Assembly: GCA_021399445.1 (NCBI GenBank)
Contig: JAJTUQ010000002.1
Coordinates: 7,688,001 to 7,752,000, forward strand
DNA: 64,000 nucleotides
From: Xylogone sp. PMI_703
Lineage: Eukaryota; Ascomycota; Leotiomycetes
Direction of reading: 5' to 3'
This document shows positions 11,851 through 23,214 of the stretch, piece after piece (positions within the stretch are counted from its first letter, which is position 1; every line of letters starts with the position of its first letter). Under the pieces are notes generated by a model, which saw only the letters and a program-made list of their open reading frames with translations, was not told where the DNA came from and searched no databases. The translations under genes were made by a program, and so were the position numbers.

Positions 11851-12717
11851 ATGCCTATTATCCGAGCAGATGTCTATGTTGCTCCTCCCATCCCGTGGTT
11901 CAAGCCCAACGGCAAGGAAGGCGGGCTATGGTCCCCCATTTCATGCACACTTATTCATGGAGAAAATGAGGCAGTTTTGGTAGATACTCCTATTACAACG
12001 GCACAGACAGAAGATTTAGTCAATTGGATTAAAAAGCGAATCCCTGGAAAACAACTCAAAGCTATATATATTACACATGGTCATGGAGATCACTTCTTTG
12101 GAATTCCAACACTCCTACGCCATTTCCCAACCGCACGCCCTATTGCTACTATAGGAACGATAGAGCACATGAAGCAGCAGACAGAGGAACCAGTCTTTAG
12201 CAAGACTTGGGGTTCGCAGTTTCCAGGCTCAATCGATCAGCCATTTCATCTCGCCGAACCACTGCCGTCTAACAATGAGATCTACCTGGAGGGACATGTA
12301 TTAAGAGCGATTGAAGTGGGACAAGCAGATACCCACGCATCCACCGTTCTATGGGTTCCTGACATTAAGCTCGCTGTCTGCGGGGACGTTGTTTACGGGG
12401 ATGTGCACCAGATGCTCGGGGAGTGCAACACGAAAGAGAAGCGGGATGGTTGGCTGGCTAGCATCAGAAAAGTGGAAGCCCTTAACCCTGAACTTGTTGT
12501 TGCCGGCCATAAACAAGAGAGTGAGATGGATGGAACCTTTCATCTGAAAGAGTCAAGAAGATATATCGAGACTTTTGAAAAGCTTCTTGCACAGTCGAAG
12601 AACTCTCGTGAGCTTGCCCAAGCTATGCTAAAAGAATTTCCCACTCGGTTTAACCCTGGTGCACTTTATATGGGCACTATGGCGGCGTTTTCTTCACCAA
12701 AAAATAACAAACTATGA
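11851..12717 (+). CDS. Metallo-beta-lactamase-fold hydrolase
   Basis: This single-exon gene encodes a 288-residue protein of the MBL superfamily. The metal-binding signature THGHGDHFFG is present, followed by the downstream His and Asp positions (ADTHAST, CGDVVYGD, AGHKQ). I chose the start MPIIRADVYVAP at 11851; an in-frame ATG at 11794 would add 19 unconserved residues. Members of this fold hydrolyse thioesters, lactones and other esters. In this setting a CoA-thioesterase-like or intermediate-releasing role is an inference. The C-terminal NKL is a weak PTS1-like tripeptide. The promoter has an inverted pair of the cluster's hexamer. Confidence 0.85.
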   Translation: MPIIRADVYVAPPIPWFKPNGKEGGLWSPISCTLIHGENEAVLVDTPITTAQTEDLVNWIKKRIPGKQLKAIYITHGHGDHFFGIPTLLRHFPTARPIATIGTIEHMKQQTEEPVFSKTWGSQFPGSIDQPFHLAEPLPSNNEIYLEGHVLRAIEVGQADTHASTVLWVPDIKLAVCGDVVYGDVHQMLGECNTKEKRDGWLASIRKVEALNPELVVAGHKQESEMDGTFHLKESRRYIETFEKLLAQSKNSRELAQAMLKEFPTRFNPGALYMGTMAAFSSPKNNKL

Positions 12718-13214
12718 ATGTCTCTATACCATTAGCTCTAGAAAATTATGGTTGTGCGCCCAAAGTAGATATACGCATTGACATAGAATGGAATGTGATT
12801 AGGAAAGTGGCTAAATTTGGCCAGGTCTATAACGTTTAAGATCATACCATCCAATTTCCAATTTAATATAATGATGCACGCTATATTCCACATATCAGTG
12901 TAGCTTACTTCTAGTTGACCAATTTGGATAATGAGCTTTCCTTCGCAGTTTTAGTCTACCCTATAAGATCTTTTTAAAACCACCATTATCTCTAAATAGT
13001 AATGAAATGCATGACACAAATTGAACTGGAAAGAGAGTGTGTTGAAATTAGTAGCGCTGACTTATTTGATGTGGCGTATAATATAAGAAGACGGCATTAC
13101 GTAGGCAAGTAATCTTCAGTTATAAATTTTAGATTGACTCAATTCTACGTAGATGATTTGGATTATCAATTCTTTTATGATGTAGTAGTTAGTTATCCGG
13201 TCTGCTCTTGAGTT
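12718..13214. other. Convergent 3' spacer, no gene seen
   Basis: This AT-rich spacer lies between the converging hydrolase and thiolase genes. I see no gene and no clear repeat. Confidence 0.6.
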
Positions 13215-14657
13215 TTACTGTTCATTCACAAAGAGACCAGCCATGCCCTGGCCGGTTCCAGCACACATGGTAGTCAACAAAGTCTTCGCCTTCTGTCGTC
13301 TAGCTTCACTCAATCCAGTGACAACTTGCCGTACGCCAGTTGCCCCAAGTGGATGGCCTAGGGCAATGGCTCCACCACGTACGTTGACCTTCGCGGGGTC
13401 CAATTTTAAAACGTCATGACAGTAGACCGCCATGGAGGCAAATGCCTCGTTCATCTCAATGAGGTCAATATCATCTAAGCTCAAGTTCAGTTTACGGAGT
13501 AGTTTAGGAATTGCAATAGAGGGTCCAATTCCCATAATACGTGGGGCCAATCCCGTCACAGTTGCACCACAGAATTTGGCCATAATTGGAAGACCCAGCC
13601 TTTTAGCAGTCGATCGTCTCATCAAAATCACAGCAGCAGCTAGGAAGTACCCGTGTCAGCTTATGTCTGTAATTCAAAGGTCAAGCATTGCCCGGCCACC
13701 AAGACTTACCGCCATCAGTAACCTGGCTGGAATTACCTCCAGTACTATGGACGCCCCACTGAGGGAACGCTGGCCGAATTTTGCTCAAAGACTCATATGT
13801 GGTTCCCCAGCGTGGACCCTCATCCTTAGTTAGAGTAATCTTCTGGATCTCCCCTGTCTTAGGATCCTTTATCTCGACGGGAATCGGAACAATTTCGTCG
13901 TCAAACCAGCCAGCCTTCTGAGCAGCCTCGGCGCGGCGGAAAGACTCCGTCGCGTAACGATCCTGAGACTCGCGAGAGACGTTAAAATCGTAACTAACAT
14001 TCTCAGATGTCTGTCCCATGGGCTGCAAGGTATCTGCTGCGCACTGAACTTTCATCACATCCTTGGGCAGGTTGGGGTTGATATTAACGTCTTTAGTCAT
14101 GGATTCGGCGCCAACAGCAACACCAATATCAATGCTGCCAAGTATGATCTGACTTGCCACGTCCTGTATTGCCTTCAATCCGGAGGCACAAAAACGGTTA
14201 ACAGATGAAGTACCTGAAGATTCAGGAAGGCCAGCTGCTAGAGCAGCCGCGCGCGCAACATGAGCGGAAGGATCGTTGGCCACCTACAGCTCCCGCCAGG
14301 TTATCATTCTGACTCAAGGGGATTGAGATGCAAAGTAGGTAACACATACATTTCCAATACAGATATCTTCTATCAAATTAGGATCAAATCCAGCTTTCTC
14401 ACGAACGACTTTGAGTAACTCATAGACTATAGAAATGAACTCAGTATCCTTGAATCCGCCTTTAAATCCTCTTGTAAGTGGGGTTCGAAGTGCTAGGGTG
14501 ATCACAACGTCGTCAGGATTTTTTTGTAGCCTAATATTTGTTACTTAGCATCCTTTTTTTATCCTCTGGGTATAAGTACCGTGACATACACTTCTGATAA
14601 GCCATTCGGCACAGGCCTTAGGTGTTTGAGAACAGAGTCCAATCTTTGGGTAGCCAT
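13215..14657 (-). CDS. Peroxisomal 3-ketoacyl-CoA thiolase
   Basis: The product is a thiolase that splits 3-ketoacyl-CoA with CoA to release acetyl-CoA. All catalytic elements are visible: the nucleophilic Cys in NRFCASGLKAIQ, NEAFA, the His in GGAIALGHPLGATG and the second Cys in CAGTGQGMAG. Near the N-terminus RLDSVLKHL fits the PTS2 pattern R-L-x5-H-L, typical of peroxisomal thiolases. The start is the ATG at 14657 and three short introns are read (near 14530-14590, 14284-14350 and 13640-13710). Two sites of the cluster hexamer lie 139-166 bp upstream. Together with the PTS1 ligase it supports a peroxisomal chain-shortening pathway. Confidence 0.95.
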
Positions 14658-14795
14658 GTTTAATAGTTGCATCTGAAGATCTGAAATAGATTATGGAATC
14701 CAATTCTCTCCAATAATTTGAATATTTATATATACTAATAAAGAAGCCTTGGAGACTCTACAAATTAGAATTGCAGCAATACTTTGCTTCTCCGA

Positions 14796-14823
14796 CCTCG
14801 GGTAGTCCAGTACTTATCCGAGG
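14796..14823 (-). promoter_or_regulatory. CCTCGG and CCGAGG before the thiolase
   Basis: CCTCGG at 14796-14801 and CCGAGG at 14818-14823 lie 139-166 bp upstream of the thiolase start in inverted orientation. The spacing from the start codon is close to that of the hydratase pair. Confidence 0.55.
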
Positions 14824-15002
14824 AGATGCGCATACAAACGTCCATCCCGTCCCTCGATCGGTTTATTAATCGCTATTTTCCTCGTGACCTCTTTTATAAT
14901 CATTTGGTGAATTATCAAGCTGATCGATAACTCTTACTGAGATAAGTCACATGTGTAAATTGTCACTTCATGTGGCTGCCCAGTGACTTTTACCCCCCGA
15001 CC

Positions 15003-15066
15003 TGTCAGAACCCAGATATAGTAGTATAAGCAGCCAGCCAACTGGAGATTTCCTTTTGCTCTGAGA
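15003..15066 (+). mobile_element. Small LTR-like element, copy 1
   Basis: This 64-bp unit begins TGTCAGAACCC, contains a TATA-like stretch (GTATAAGCAGCC) and ends CTCTGAGA. It is flanked on both sides by CGACC (14998-15002 and 15067-15071), a perfect 5-bp target duplication. A near-identical unit with a different duplication lies at 50932-50997. TG...CA-like ends and a 5-bp duplication are the marks of LTR-retroelement integration, so this looks like a solo copy of a very short LTR or a non-autonomous derivative. Confidence 0.7.
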
Positions 15067-15544
15067 CGACCGTAGATACCACCTAGACAAATATAATGTA
15101 CTAATCAAATCCTCGCCAAGAATTTCCATTTCGATTCTGACTCCAAGGTAGACACGAACGGGCGGTGGGAGTGTAGCCTCAAGCTACGTCTCGCTGCGTA
15201 ATTAGATCTAGCGTACATGTAGCCCGGACTTACAGGTTATTGGAACCAACACTATGTGAGTGCTACGTTTAGTTAAAGGCAGTCTTTGCTAGAAACAACT
15301 GAGCGATATAGAGTATGAGAACCAGATTCAAAACGAACAATTACACAGAGCTCATATCGACTTTTGTTTAATAGTCAAGGTACTTATATCACGTGCAGGC
15401 AACACGTATTTGCTTGAAATGATACAATGTATTGTTCTATAAATAAACATGGGCTGTAGAATAGAAAACTATATACTCCTTCCCTCCTTGTTTGCAAATA
15501 TAACCAGATGGGGCCCATTTCACACTAGGTCAGATGTGTCCACC

Positions 15545-16552
15545 CTACGGTCTGAAGACATCGTTGGTGGTAAGTGGACCTGTTCCCCTTATATTGGTTC
15601 CGCCCGGAATATAGACGGCGCCGTTGACAGCCACGCCGTTGGTGGAGGCTCTAGGGTGAAGCATAGGAGTGAGGCTGGTCCATGTATTCGTCGCCGTATC
15701 ATATGCTTCGGACTCGCTGAAGACGAAAGTGGAGGGATCGGAATTGCCTTGGCCACCGAAGGTATATATGGTTTCTCCAATAACGCCAGAGGAAGGATTA
15801 TTGCGTGGAGTAATCATGTCAGCCTTAATCTCCCAAGTTGTTAGCTTCGAGATATCGATGGCCATGGTAGTATTGGCTGGATCGGTTTGCCCAACAAGAC
15901 TGCCAATCACATAGAAATATCCATTAATAACTGCTCCAATTACATGGTCGCGGGGGACGGGGAGAGGTGGTAGGGTGGTCCACACTCCGGTCTCGGTGTT
16001 GTAAGAAGAGAAGGTGTCAACGGAGACAACCATCTCGCCTGCAGCAGGCTGTCGGAGCCCACCAGCCATATAGATAGTTGGTCCGGAGACGCCAACTGCT
16101 GAAGCACCGCGGTCCAAACCAACTGGAGCGGGAGGAAGGGTGGTCCAGGTGTCAACTGCCGGGTCATACATAAAGGAATCGCCAGATGCTTGGAGAGTGC
16201 TAGCGTTGTTTAAACCACCAAGGACGTATATCTTGCCGTCAACAACCGCGGTGTTGGGATGGTTCAGGGGAACTGGAAGGGGAGCAGCCAAGGACCAGGT
16301 ATCATCAGGGACTGAGTATACTTGGACGACAGGGGTGCCGCTAAAGTTCGGCGCAGAAGTGGATGTAGGAAATGTAATCCCAGCAATAATGTAGACATCG
16401 GTTCCGATTGCTGTTACACCACTCTCCTGCTGAGGTCCGAAGGCAAGGGGAGCAAGCGAAGTCCAAGTACCACCACCGCTGCGAGGTTGGAGAGGCGTTG
16501 ACAAGGCAGGAGCCACAACTAGAAAGACACTGAATATAGCGGTGGACTTCAT
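15545..16552 (-). CDS. Secreted Kelch-repeat beta-propeller protein
   Basis: This single-exon gene encodes 335 residues. A signal peptide (MKSTAIFSVFLVVAPALS) is followed by about six Kelch motifs with the usual GG and spaced Trp, for example KIYVLGGLNN, TIYMAGGL, TIYTFGGQG and AVYIPGG, each preceded by a W-T-L-P or W-x-S-L stretch. It should be an extracellular beta-propeller. No catalytic residues of galactose oxidase (Cys-Tyr pair) could be identified, so an enzymatic role is not claimed. The ATG at 16552 is chosen because the longer frame would need a TTG start. Confidence 0.85.
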   Translation of the reverse strand: MKSTAIFSVFLVVAPALSTPLQPRSGGGTWTSLAPLAFGPQQESGVTAIGTDVYIIAGITFPTSTSAPNFSGTPVVQVYSVPDDTWSLAAPLPVPLNHPNTAVVDGKIYVLGGLNNASTLQASGDSFMYDPAVDTWTTLPPAPVGLDRGASAVGVSGPTIYMAGGLRQPAAGEMVVSVDTFSSYNTETGVWTTLPPLPVPRDHVIGAVINGYFYVIGSLVGQTDPANTTMAIDISKLTTWEIKADMITPRNNPSSGVIGETIYTFGGQGNSDPSTFVFSESEAYDTATNTWTSLTPMLHPRASTNGVAVNGAVYIPGGTNIRGTGPLTTNDVFRP

Positions 16553-19289
16553 CTTAAAGTAGGTCGTTTGCAATAGCTAACTGATGAACTTATTTCGCGT
16601 AGAGTAGAAATATAAAACTTGATGATGAAGAATCAAGGAAGGAGAGGATATGAGGAAGGGTATTTGGCTGAGAAAGCCTATGCTGTTGCTGTTAAATGAA
16701 AAGAACGAAAATCTAGACCTCTTTATATCTTCATTCTTGAGTTCATCGCCCCGTAAGATTGCCTCTTCACGAGCCATATAGGCTGTGTTCAACCTGTTCT
16801 ATCTAGTCCTTCTATTTGCTAGTCAACGCATCATAACCCTGTTACGCGTAACTATAAATTTGGTGAGTATTGCCGTCCGAAAGAGGAAATACGTGTCCCT
16901 GTGTATTACACGAGGGTCTGGTGACGTTGACTATGGTGAATTCCCATTCCAACGTAGCTAGCATGAACTTACTATGATGATATTATGCCTTTGGTGCGCA
17001 CCAACCAACTAGTAGTACAGGACCCAAAGATCTTGGCTATATGAGTGATATTTTCTACGAAGAATTGCCATCACTAGTTCTTACGAATGAATTTCCTATA
17101 ATGTTCTAGTATGATCTGTATTACTGCGCCTACCAACAGCATAGGATGGTAATCCTGTAGTCGTCACCAGGCTGCAGCATTATAGTAAACGCAGTTGAGT
17201 TCGGACCGGTAGGTGCATTGGTGTGGAGTTATTTTAGATTGTCACGCAGCTAATCGAATGATTTGTTTATTGTGTACTGTTGCATTTATTCCTTGTTATA
17301 GAAAGCAGGAGTATCGGTGACCCCTTGAGCAGTTAAAGTCGGCCAACGGATTTGTTTTGACCGATGAGGCATTGCCCCTTTTTTAGGCGGAGGCCGGCTA
17401 CTTGTAAATCCGGAGCAATCCACTCCTTCCCACAACATCTCTCGCTGATATTGTGTGTCCTCCTTATTAATTAATTTGCGCTCTTCCCATTTATGCATTC
17501 TTAGTGATCACTTTCCAAATGCGATGACTTGATTATTTCAATCTGATCTCACCTCATTGTAGGCGCTGTAGGCTCTGTAGGCACCGGATTAGCCCCTTTG
17601 GCCCCTGCTGAAGTTTGGTAAAAGTTTCTCCAACACCGGCCGACCTTTTCGCCGAACGCTTCGCTACTTTCTCGCGCTGAGAAACTTTTAACCCGCGTTG
17701 AACCGGCACAACCCACATAGGCTGATGGCTGTATCCAATTCAAATCAACACCCTTGATCAAATGTAACGAGTAAATCAGTATTTATGGCTAACTGGAGAT
17801 CCTCGAGCAGAATGGGTGTTTGTAGCGTGGTAATAACAGGAAGAACTAGAAATGTCATTAGAACCAATGCCAAGAGGCAGTTGTGGTGACTTGATTCGAC
17901 CTTACTTTTTTTATGGAATGCTTTTGCTACTGCGTGGCCGAAAACCGCTGGAGGAATACATTCACCAGTTAGTGTTATGACAAGTGCTATTGGGGTCAGT
18001 ATGTTGATATACCTAGTGACCGGAGAAGACTCTTCTCTCACTTTATACATTGGCGCAGTGTTTATATTTCTCAGCAGTAACTTGTGTGTACGCTTTGTAA
18101 CTTTTGCTTGCTAGATAGCACATATGTCATAATAGTGGCATCTGGATAAGCTACCGCGCTGGCCGGGTCTAAAGTTGCCGGCTAAGAAAATAAAGCGAAG
18201 GAGTTCTTGCTCCGCCTGAGATTCTGACTCTGGCGATCCAATGGCCGGTGAATGCAGCACGTAGAGATCCTAATTGGAGACTAAGCCTTCAAGTTGAACT
18301 TTGGGGGTTTCCGGGCATTTGAGGGGTTCAGTAGGGTACTCTATCTGACGCTAATGTCAGCTGCTTGCAGCAAACTAGCTGGGATCTTAGTACAAATATG
18401 CAACCTCACTGGCCATTTAATCATGAAGGTGTTATTTATAGCCATCTCGCACAATATCATGTCACAATATAGGAACTTTACTAGCAAGTCATGTACTCCC
18501 ATTCTTGAGCCTCTCTTCTATTATATGGATTGACGAGGGTAGAAGTAGTCTTTCTCCGACTTATCGCCGCAGGTGCATAAATCCGACTAGTTCAATGGTA
18601 GAACATAAGCGGATTCCTAGCTGTCTTGCCAATAAGATATTGTAATTTACGCTTTCTTGTCCCTTGCTTCAAGCCTTTCAACCTAACCCTGCTTGCCTAG
18701 ATCTTAGGCATTTTCCGTAGATACACCTCTAGAGAGATAATGAACATAGCCTGATGCAATTCCCCGTGTAGGTAAGTATGCCAGAATAGAGAACCGATGG
18801 CATACCTATTGGCAGCACCCTCTTTTGTAAAACCGCCGACATTGACTTGATCCTAACTATTTACCATTTTTTGGGGGGGGATTGTATTGCAAGAGAAACA
18901 CATCCATATCAAATTGCCGTTTTCATTTTGGTTCGCCTTTCCCGCGTAAGCCATTTTACCGCATTAGTTAGAGAAGAGGATATATCACCGCTAGCAAAAT
19001 AAAGGCAATTTGTATGCGTGTACGGAGTAGTAAGATGTAGCTTCAGGGATACGGCCGTATGCCTGCAGGTAGTAGTTAGTAAGCTGTGTTACCTGTCAGC
19101 ATTCTAGTGGTTGGAAATTGCCAAAGTGGGAAATATGCCGGGATCGATGCCGGGATCACGTGTATATTAGCTCTTACTACTCTCTCTTATGCTGACAAGC
19201 AGCTGTTTACTTGGAACCTTATTTTAGATTATTTCAGCATTTTCTTCTCTCTCAAAGCCATCAAATTGAAATAATCAACTTCATACACT
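16553..19289. other. Gene-poor region
   Basis: No gene could be supported in these 2.7 kb. Short open frames (for example 17745-18050 on the minus strand, with a hydrophobic stretch) have no recognisable family. A 12-bp perfect palindrome, GTTACGCGTAAC, lies at 16841-16852, about 290 bp upstream of the Kelch gene. Confidence 0.5.
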
Positions 19290-20030
19290 ATGGATACATT
19301 ATTAGGTTCTGATGGAACGAGAAGAGCTGTAGCAGTGGCTCAAATGACCAGCTTAGTGAAGCGTGAGCGTTGGTATAGAGATACTGCCCAGTGGGAGAAT
19401 CTTCGCAATGTCTATCATCCCGATGGATCTAAGACTTCAATAAAGATAACCTGGTACGTATAGCTCATTCTGAAAGTTTCATGTCTTTCATAGAACACAT
19501 TATGCCCACAACAAATTTCGCCGAAATATGAACCTGCTGATGGCTTCCTCAGGTTTAATGGGACTATTGATGACTTTATACTCCGGTCTGTGGATATGGC
19601 TGGCCGCGGTACTCATGCCATTCACACAATACAACCAGTTGAGATATCTGTATCAAATGATTTTAGCCGCGCAATTTCAGAATCAATGAGTAGTATTATG
19701 ATTCGATTTTCATACGGGAGTGTTCAGTATGATTGCACCAGCTGGGTCCGGTTCATCTCACGCTTCGAGTATTTGGAAAATAAGTGGAGAATGTGCACCT
19801 TGGACGCCATATATATTCGAGATCAGATTGCACCCGCTATTCCTGGATATAGAGACGAAGACCAAAAAATAAAGGAAGAGATCGAGATAGCCGGCTATAG
19901 AGACTCGTATAAAGGCATTTCTTTTACGTTAGAAAAGTCTGGATTCATGGTAGCTCAGGATCTCCCTGGTGTTGACAAGCCGGAAAGTGTCACAGAGTTT
20001 ATGGAACAGCAGCGTCATTGGCTGAAGTAA
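19290..20030 (+). CDS. SnoaL/NTF2-like protein
   Basis: Two exons (19290-19453 and 19553-20030) give a 213-residue protein. Its pattern suits the SnoaL-like (NTF2-fold) family often met in fungi: an N-terminal helix with KRERWYRDTAQWENLRNVYH, then WFNGTIDDFI, the His-containing HTIQPVEI strand and a WRM strand. Members include polyketide cyclases, dehydratases and many proteins of unknown function, so the activity is left open. It stands alone in a gene-poor stretch. Confidence 0.7.
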
Positions 20031-22075
20031 GGGAGTACACAACTGACGATGTCTATTGTCTATAGTTCTATTATGTTATTTGAATACAAAAAGAAAAGCT
20101 CCGTTACCATCTTGGAAGAGAAGTTGATGTGAAGAAGTAAGGAATGGTGATACACCGTAATTAGCCCACGATAATTCTGCTTCAATAGGCGCCTAATCGT
20201 CGTATGCATCGTAAATCTACCAATAACTTTACTGCATATTATGCATAAATTAAATATATCATTTGGGTTCGGGTGGGGTGGGAACACTAGTTGATGCAAT
20301 GCAAGCGGTCATGGCTTCGGTGCGTTTTATTTCTGCCTTTTGTATTTTATTGGCCTTGCAGTAATCGGCTTTCATAGAAAACATGTACACAAAGCGGTCT
20401 GACTGGATATACACTCAATAGGAAAGCTGCAAGCTCCTGGATTAGTCTCGTCAGAGAGGTGAGCATTCGTTGGAATTGGTAAGGCTACTGGAATGCCTCG
20501 ATGCTTTGCCCGTTCCACATAGCAAGCCCTATATTTCTTTGTTCTTCTTATTTTAAATTTACACATGCTTCTATCCTTGTGGCTGGCTAGCTCAGTAAAT
20601 CAGGTAAGAGACATTTTGAAACAGCCACTATTTTCAGCATATCTTACATCAAGTCGCCAAAATTTTGAATTTCAAGAACGATGTGGCCATATATAATCAC
20701 AACATTGCTGTATTATCCATGCTGTATTACTATGTAAAGATTCTTGTTGGAAAGTACCTCCGTAAACACCAGAGGAATTTATTATTGGCACTCTGTGCAA
20801 AAATCTGGGGTCTCGAAGTTCAATGGGATGTCGTTTTGTGCAAGTAATGCTCCTTATGCAAGTTATGCAAAGAATACGCGGAACGGGGCGCTCAACCTCG
20901 CTCGCCTCGTACCTGATCGACGCAACCACTGATGATCCTGATAAGTGCGCGAGTTACGATAACCTTACCAACACTTCGATGATTGCAACTATGTGACGAA
21001 GCTGCGATCGCCATAGCAAACCCATAGAGAAGCTGCGGTCGCGGTGCGTCCTCCGCAAAGAAAATCCGATTAGCCAAAATAAGAGGGAGTGTCACAGCGG
21101 TTGAGCTCTTTTGTTCTTGGGAGATCCACCGGCCTAACTGCTACTGTAAATACTCGGATGTTAGCCTCCAGCCACAAAAAGCCACACACTGAAAACGATC
21201 AGCCCAGCCCCAACTGAGCGGCTGCAAAATATCAGCAGCTCACCCAAATCCCCTTCTTACGTGGCAGCTGTGGGTCTGGGGTCTGGTTTTGACACGCGAT
21301 GGGAGGATCTCGAAGAGCTTGTATGGTATTAACACTGGAGAGAGGTTTCACGGTGAAGCCCGAGGATGTGGGAGAGACTATTGGTGTCCGCTTTGGCGGG
21401 TGGCTGGGACCCTGAAAATCGCCAGGGGCAGGCGCACTATTGACGCTTTTCTGGAGCAAAGCGCTGCGCTCCTCCGCATGCGCCATCACCGCCTCCAACC
21501 AGTGAACTGCAATCCCCTAAGAGGCTCTGTTGGCAGGTGCTGGATCGGGCAAGGGCTGCTTCTGCATCGAGCATCATGGCTCAATAGTGCACGCCAAGGC
21601 GGTCCGTCCAGACGACGATGTAATTACCACCGCATCGTCTGTGGCCTGCACCATACTCTTTTTTCACCGTGCTTACCACGTATGCAGGTCCACGCCAGCT
21701 TAGACACTACTTTAACTGGTTGACAGCACCGCCTTATGGGCCGTTGGGGCCCTAAGCATCTGCCAAAATGGCAGCTATACGGGCTACGGCTCAATGTCTT
21801 CGTGTTCACGATGGTCTCGCGTGGCTTGTCAAACGCCGGACGGGATAATCGAACTGTAGGAACTATCGAATTTAGCAAATTTGCGCTGTTGGTTATGGCT
21901 GTTTGTATCTCAGCTGAAATTTCCGTAGCTCAAGAGTACTGAATGGGAAGTATATTTAATAGACAAGCTTCGCCCAGAAGTAAATCCTCATCATCACATC
22001 AAACCTCATCCTCTCAATATCTCAATACCAAACACAACACAATTCCTCACATAATCCCACAATACTCTATTCACC
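20031..22075. other. Gene-poor region
   Basis: No gene could be supported. The part from about 20870 to 21900 is richer in GC than its surroundings and has several overlapping frames without recognisable content, perhaps a decayed element. A short imperfect direct repeat (GAAGCTGCGATCGC / GAAGCTGCGGTCGC) lies near 20998 and 21029. Confidence 0.45.
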
Positions 22076-22550
22076 ATGAAGGTCCTCGCTCTCTTGGTCG
22101 CTGCTGTCAGCGCTGTCAGCGCAACTGCTACACCTGGATGCAATGCCGATAACTGCCTCCGTGGTAAGGAAAGCTCATCCCAAACCATAGCTGCTTTTGT
22201 CATTGACACTTTCTATAGGCATTCGTGCATCTGCTTTCCCATCCGTCCCAGGTACCCAGGACTGCTCTGCCTACTTCGTTTCCACCTCCACCCCAGCTCT
22301 CTCGTAAGATTAACTCTGAGCCCCTCTTCCATTTGATCTCGGTCTCTAACTAGCGCCTAGAACCACTACCTCCACCGTTTTGGTTACCGTAAGCATCCCA
22401 ACTTACGCCTCTGCCTGCTCCGGCTATGAGCGCTACTCCTCGGCCTGTGCCTGCCTTGGTGTCTTTGAGACCACCGCCACTCTCCCAACTCCAGTGTTCA
22501 CTGCTACTGTCACCAGCACTGTTACCCTTGGTCTCCCAACTACCGTCTAA
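22076..22550 (+). CDS. Small secreted cysteine-containing protein
   Basis: Three exons (22076-22163, 22219-22303, 22361-22550) give 120 residues. A clear signal peptide (MKVLALLVAAVSAVSA) precedes a short mature chain with six cysteines: GCNADNCLRG, DCSAYF, ACSGYERYSSACACLG. The rest is rich in Thr, Val and Pro (TSTVTLGLPTTV). The motif C-N-A-D-N-C followed by D-C-S recurs in small secreted proteins of many ascomycetes. An effector-like or cell-surface role is possible but not shown. The second acceptor must be the AG at 22359-22360, because the nearer AG gives a stop. Confidence 0.75.
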
Positions 22551-23214
22551 TTCCGGCGTTTATAATTCAGCAATGGGTGCTTCAGCATTATACTATTGCT
22601 AGGTGTCGCATAAGCGGTGTAGGTGTTTTCATTTCGTTCTGAAGGCGTGGGTCCTGGATTTTAGATTTCTGGCGGGTAATATATACAGGGTGTGGAGGCG
22701 AGCGATGTTTATGATTCATGTCCGATTAATTCCATCCAGTTAAGCAAAGTATTTAAGTGATATTAGAGTTTTTACGAAGAAAAAGATATTTTGCAATGCG
22801 AATGTGAATGATTGGCCCGTGGTGTTTACAAGATCCGTTCCCATCATAGACTGAATTATCAGGCGTAGTATGCATTGCAGGTGGTTTTCTTTCAGGAATC
22901 TACTATTAACGTTACAGAATTTAGAGAATTTGATATCTATGCAATACTTCACTCTAACTCATGCCCTCACTGTTATACACCTATCTCCTAGCTTTCCTCC
23001 CAAAATAGCCGTCAAAACATTTGATTATCACGCAGCGGCATAATCATAAAACACAACTTTGTCAAACAGCCTGAGAGTGCTTTGGGAATCTGGATGTTTA
23101 TATATCCAATTTTTAACTATCTCAGTGTTATTGCAGCTATCTGGGTGTGGGCTGAGGTATCTTTTGTAGCAAAATTCCGCCATGGCCCGTCGTAACTGTG
23201 TTTCCTCCTCTTTT
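22551..23214. other. Intergenic, no gene seen
   Basis: This AT-rich spacer lies between converging genes. Nothing recognisable was found. Confidence 0.55.

Noticed and set aside
12706..12717. C-terminal NKL of the MBL hydrolase as a PTS1
   Set aside because: NKL is at best a weak variant, so peroxisomal targeting is not claimed from it.
13926..13931. CCTCGG inside the thiolase coding region
   Set aside because: It is in an exon, where the base order is set by the protein, so it was not counted as a regulatory site.
18578..18620. tRNA-like A box (GACTAGTTCAATGGTAGAAC)
   Set aside because: No matching B box or acceptor stem could be formed downstream, so it is not a tRNA gene.
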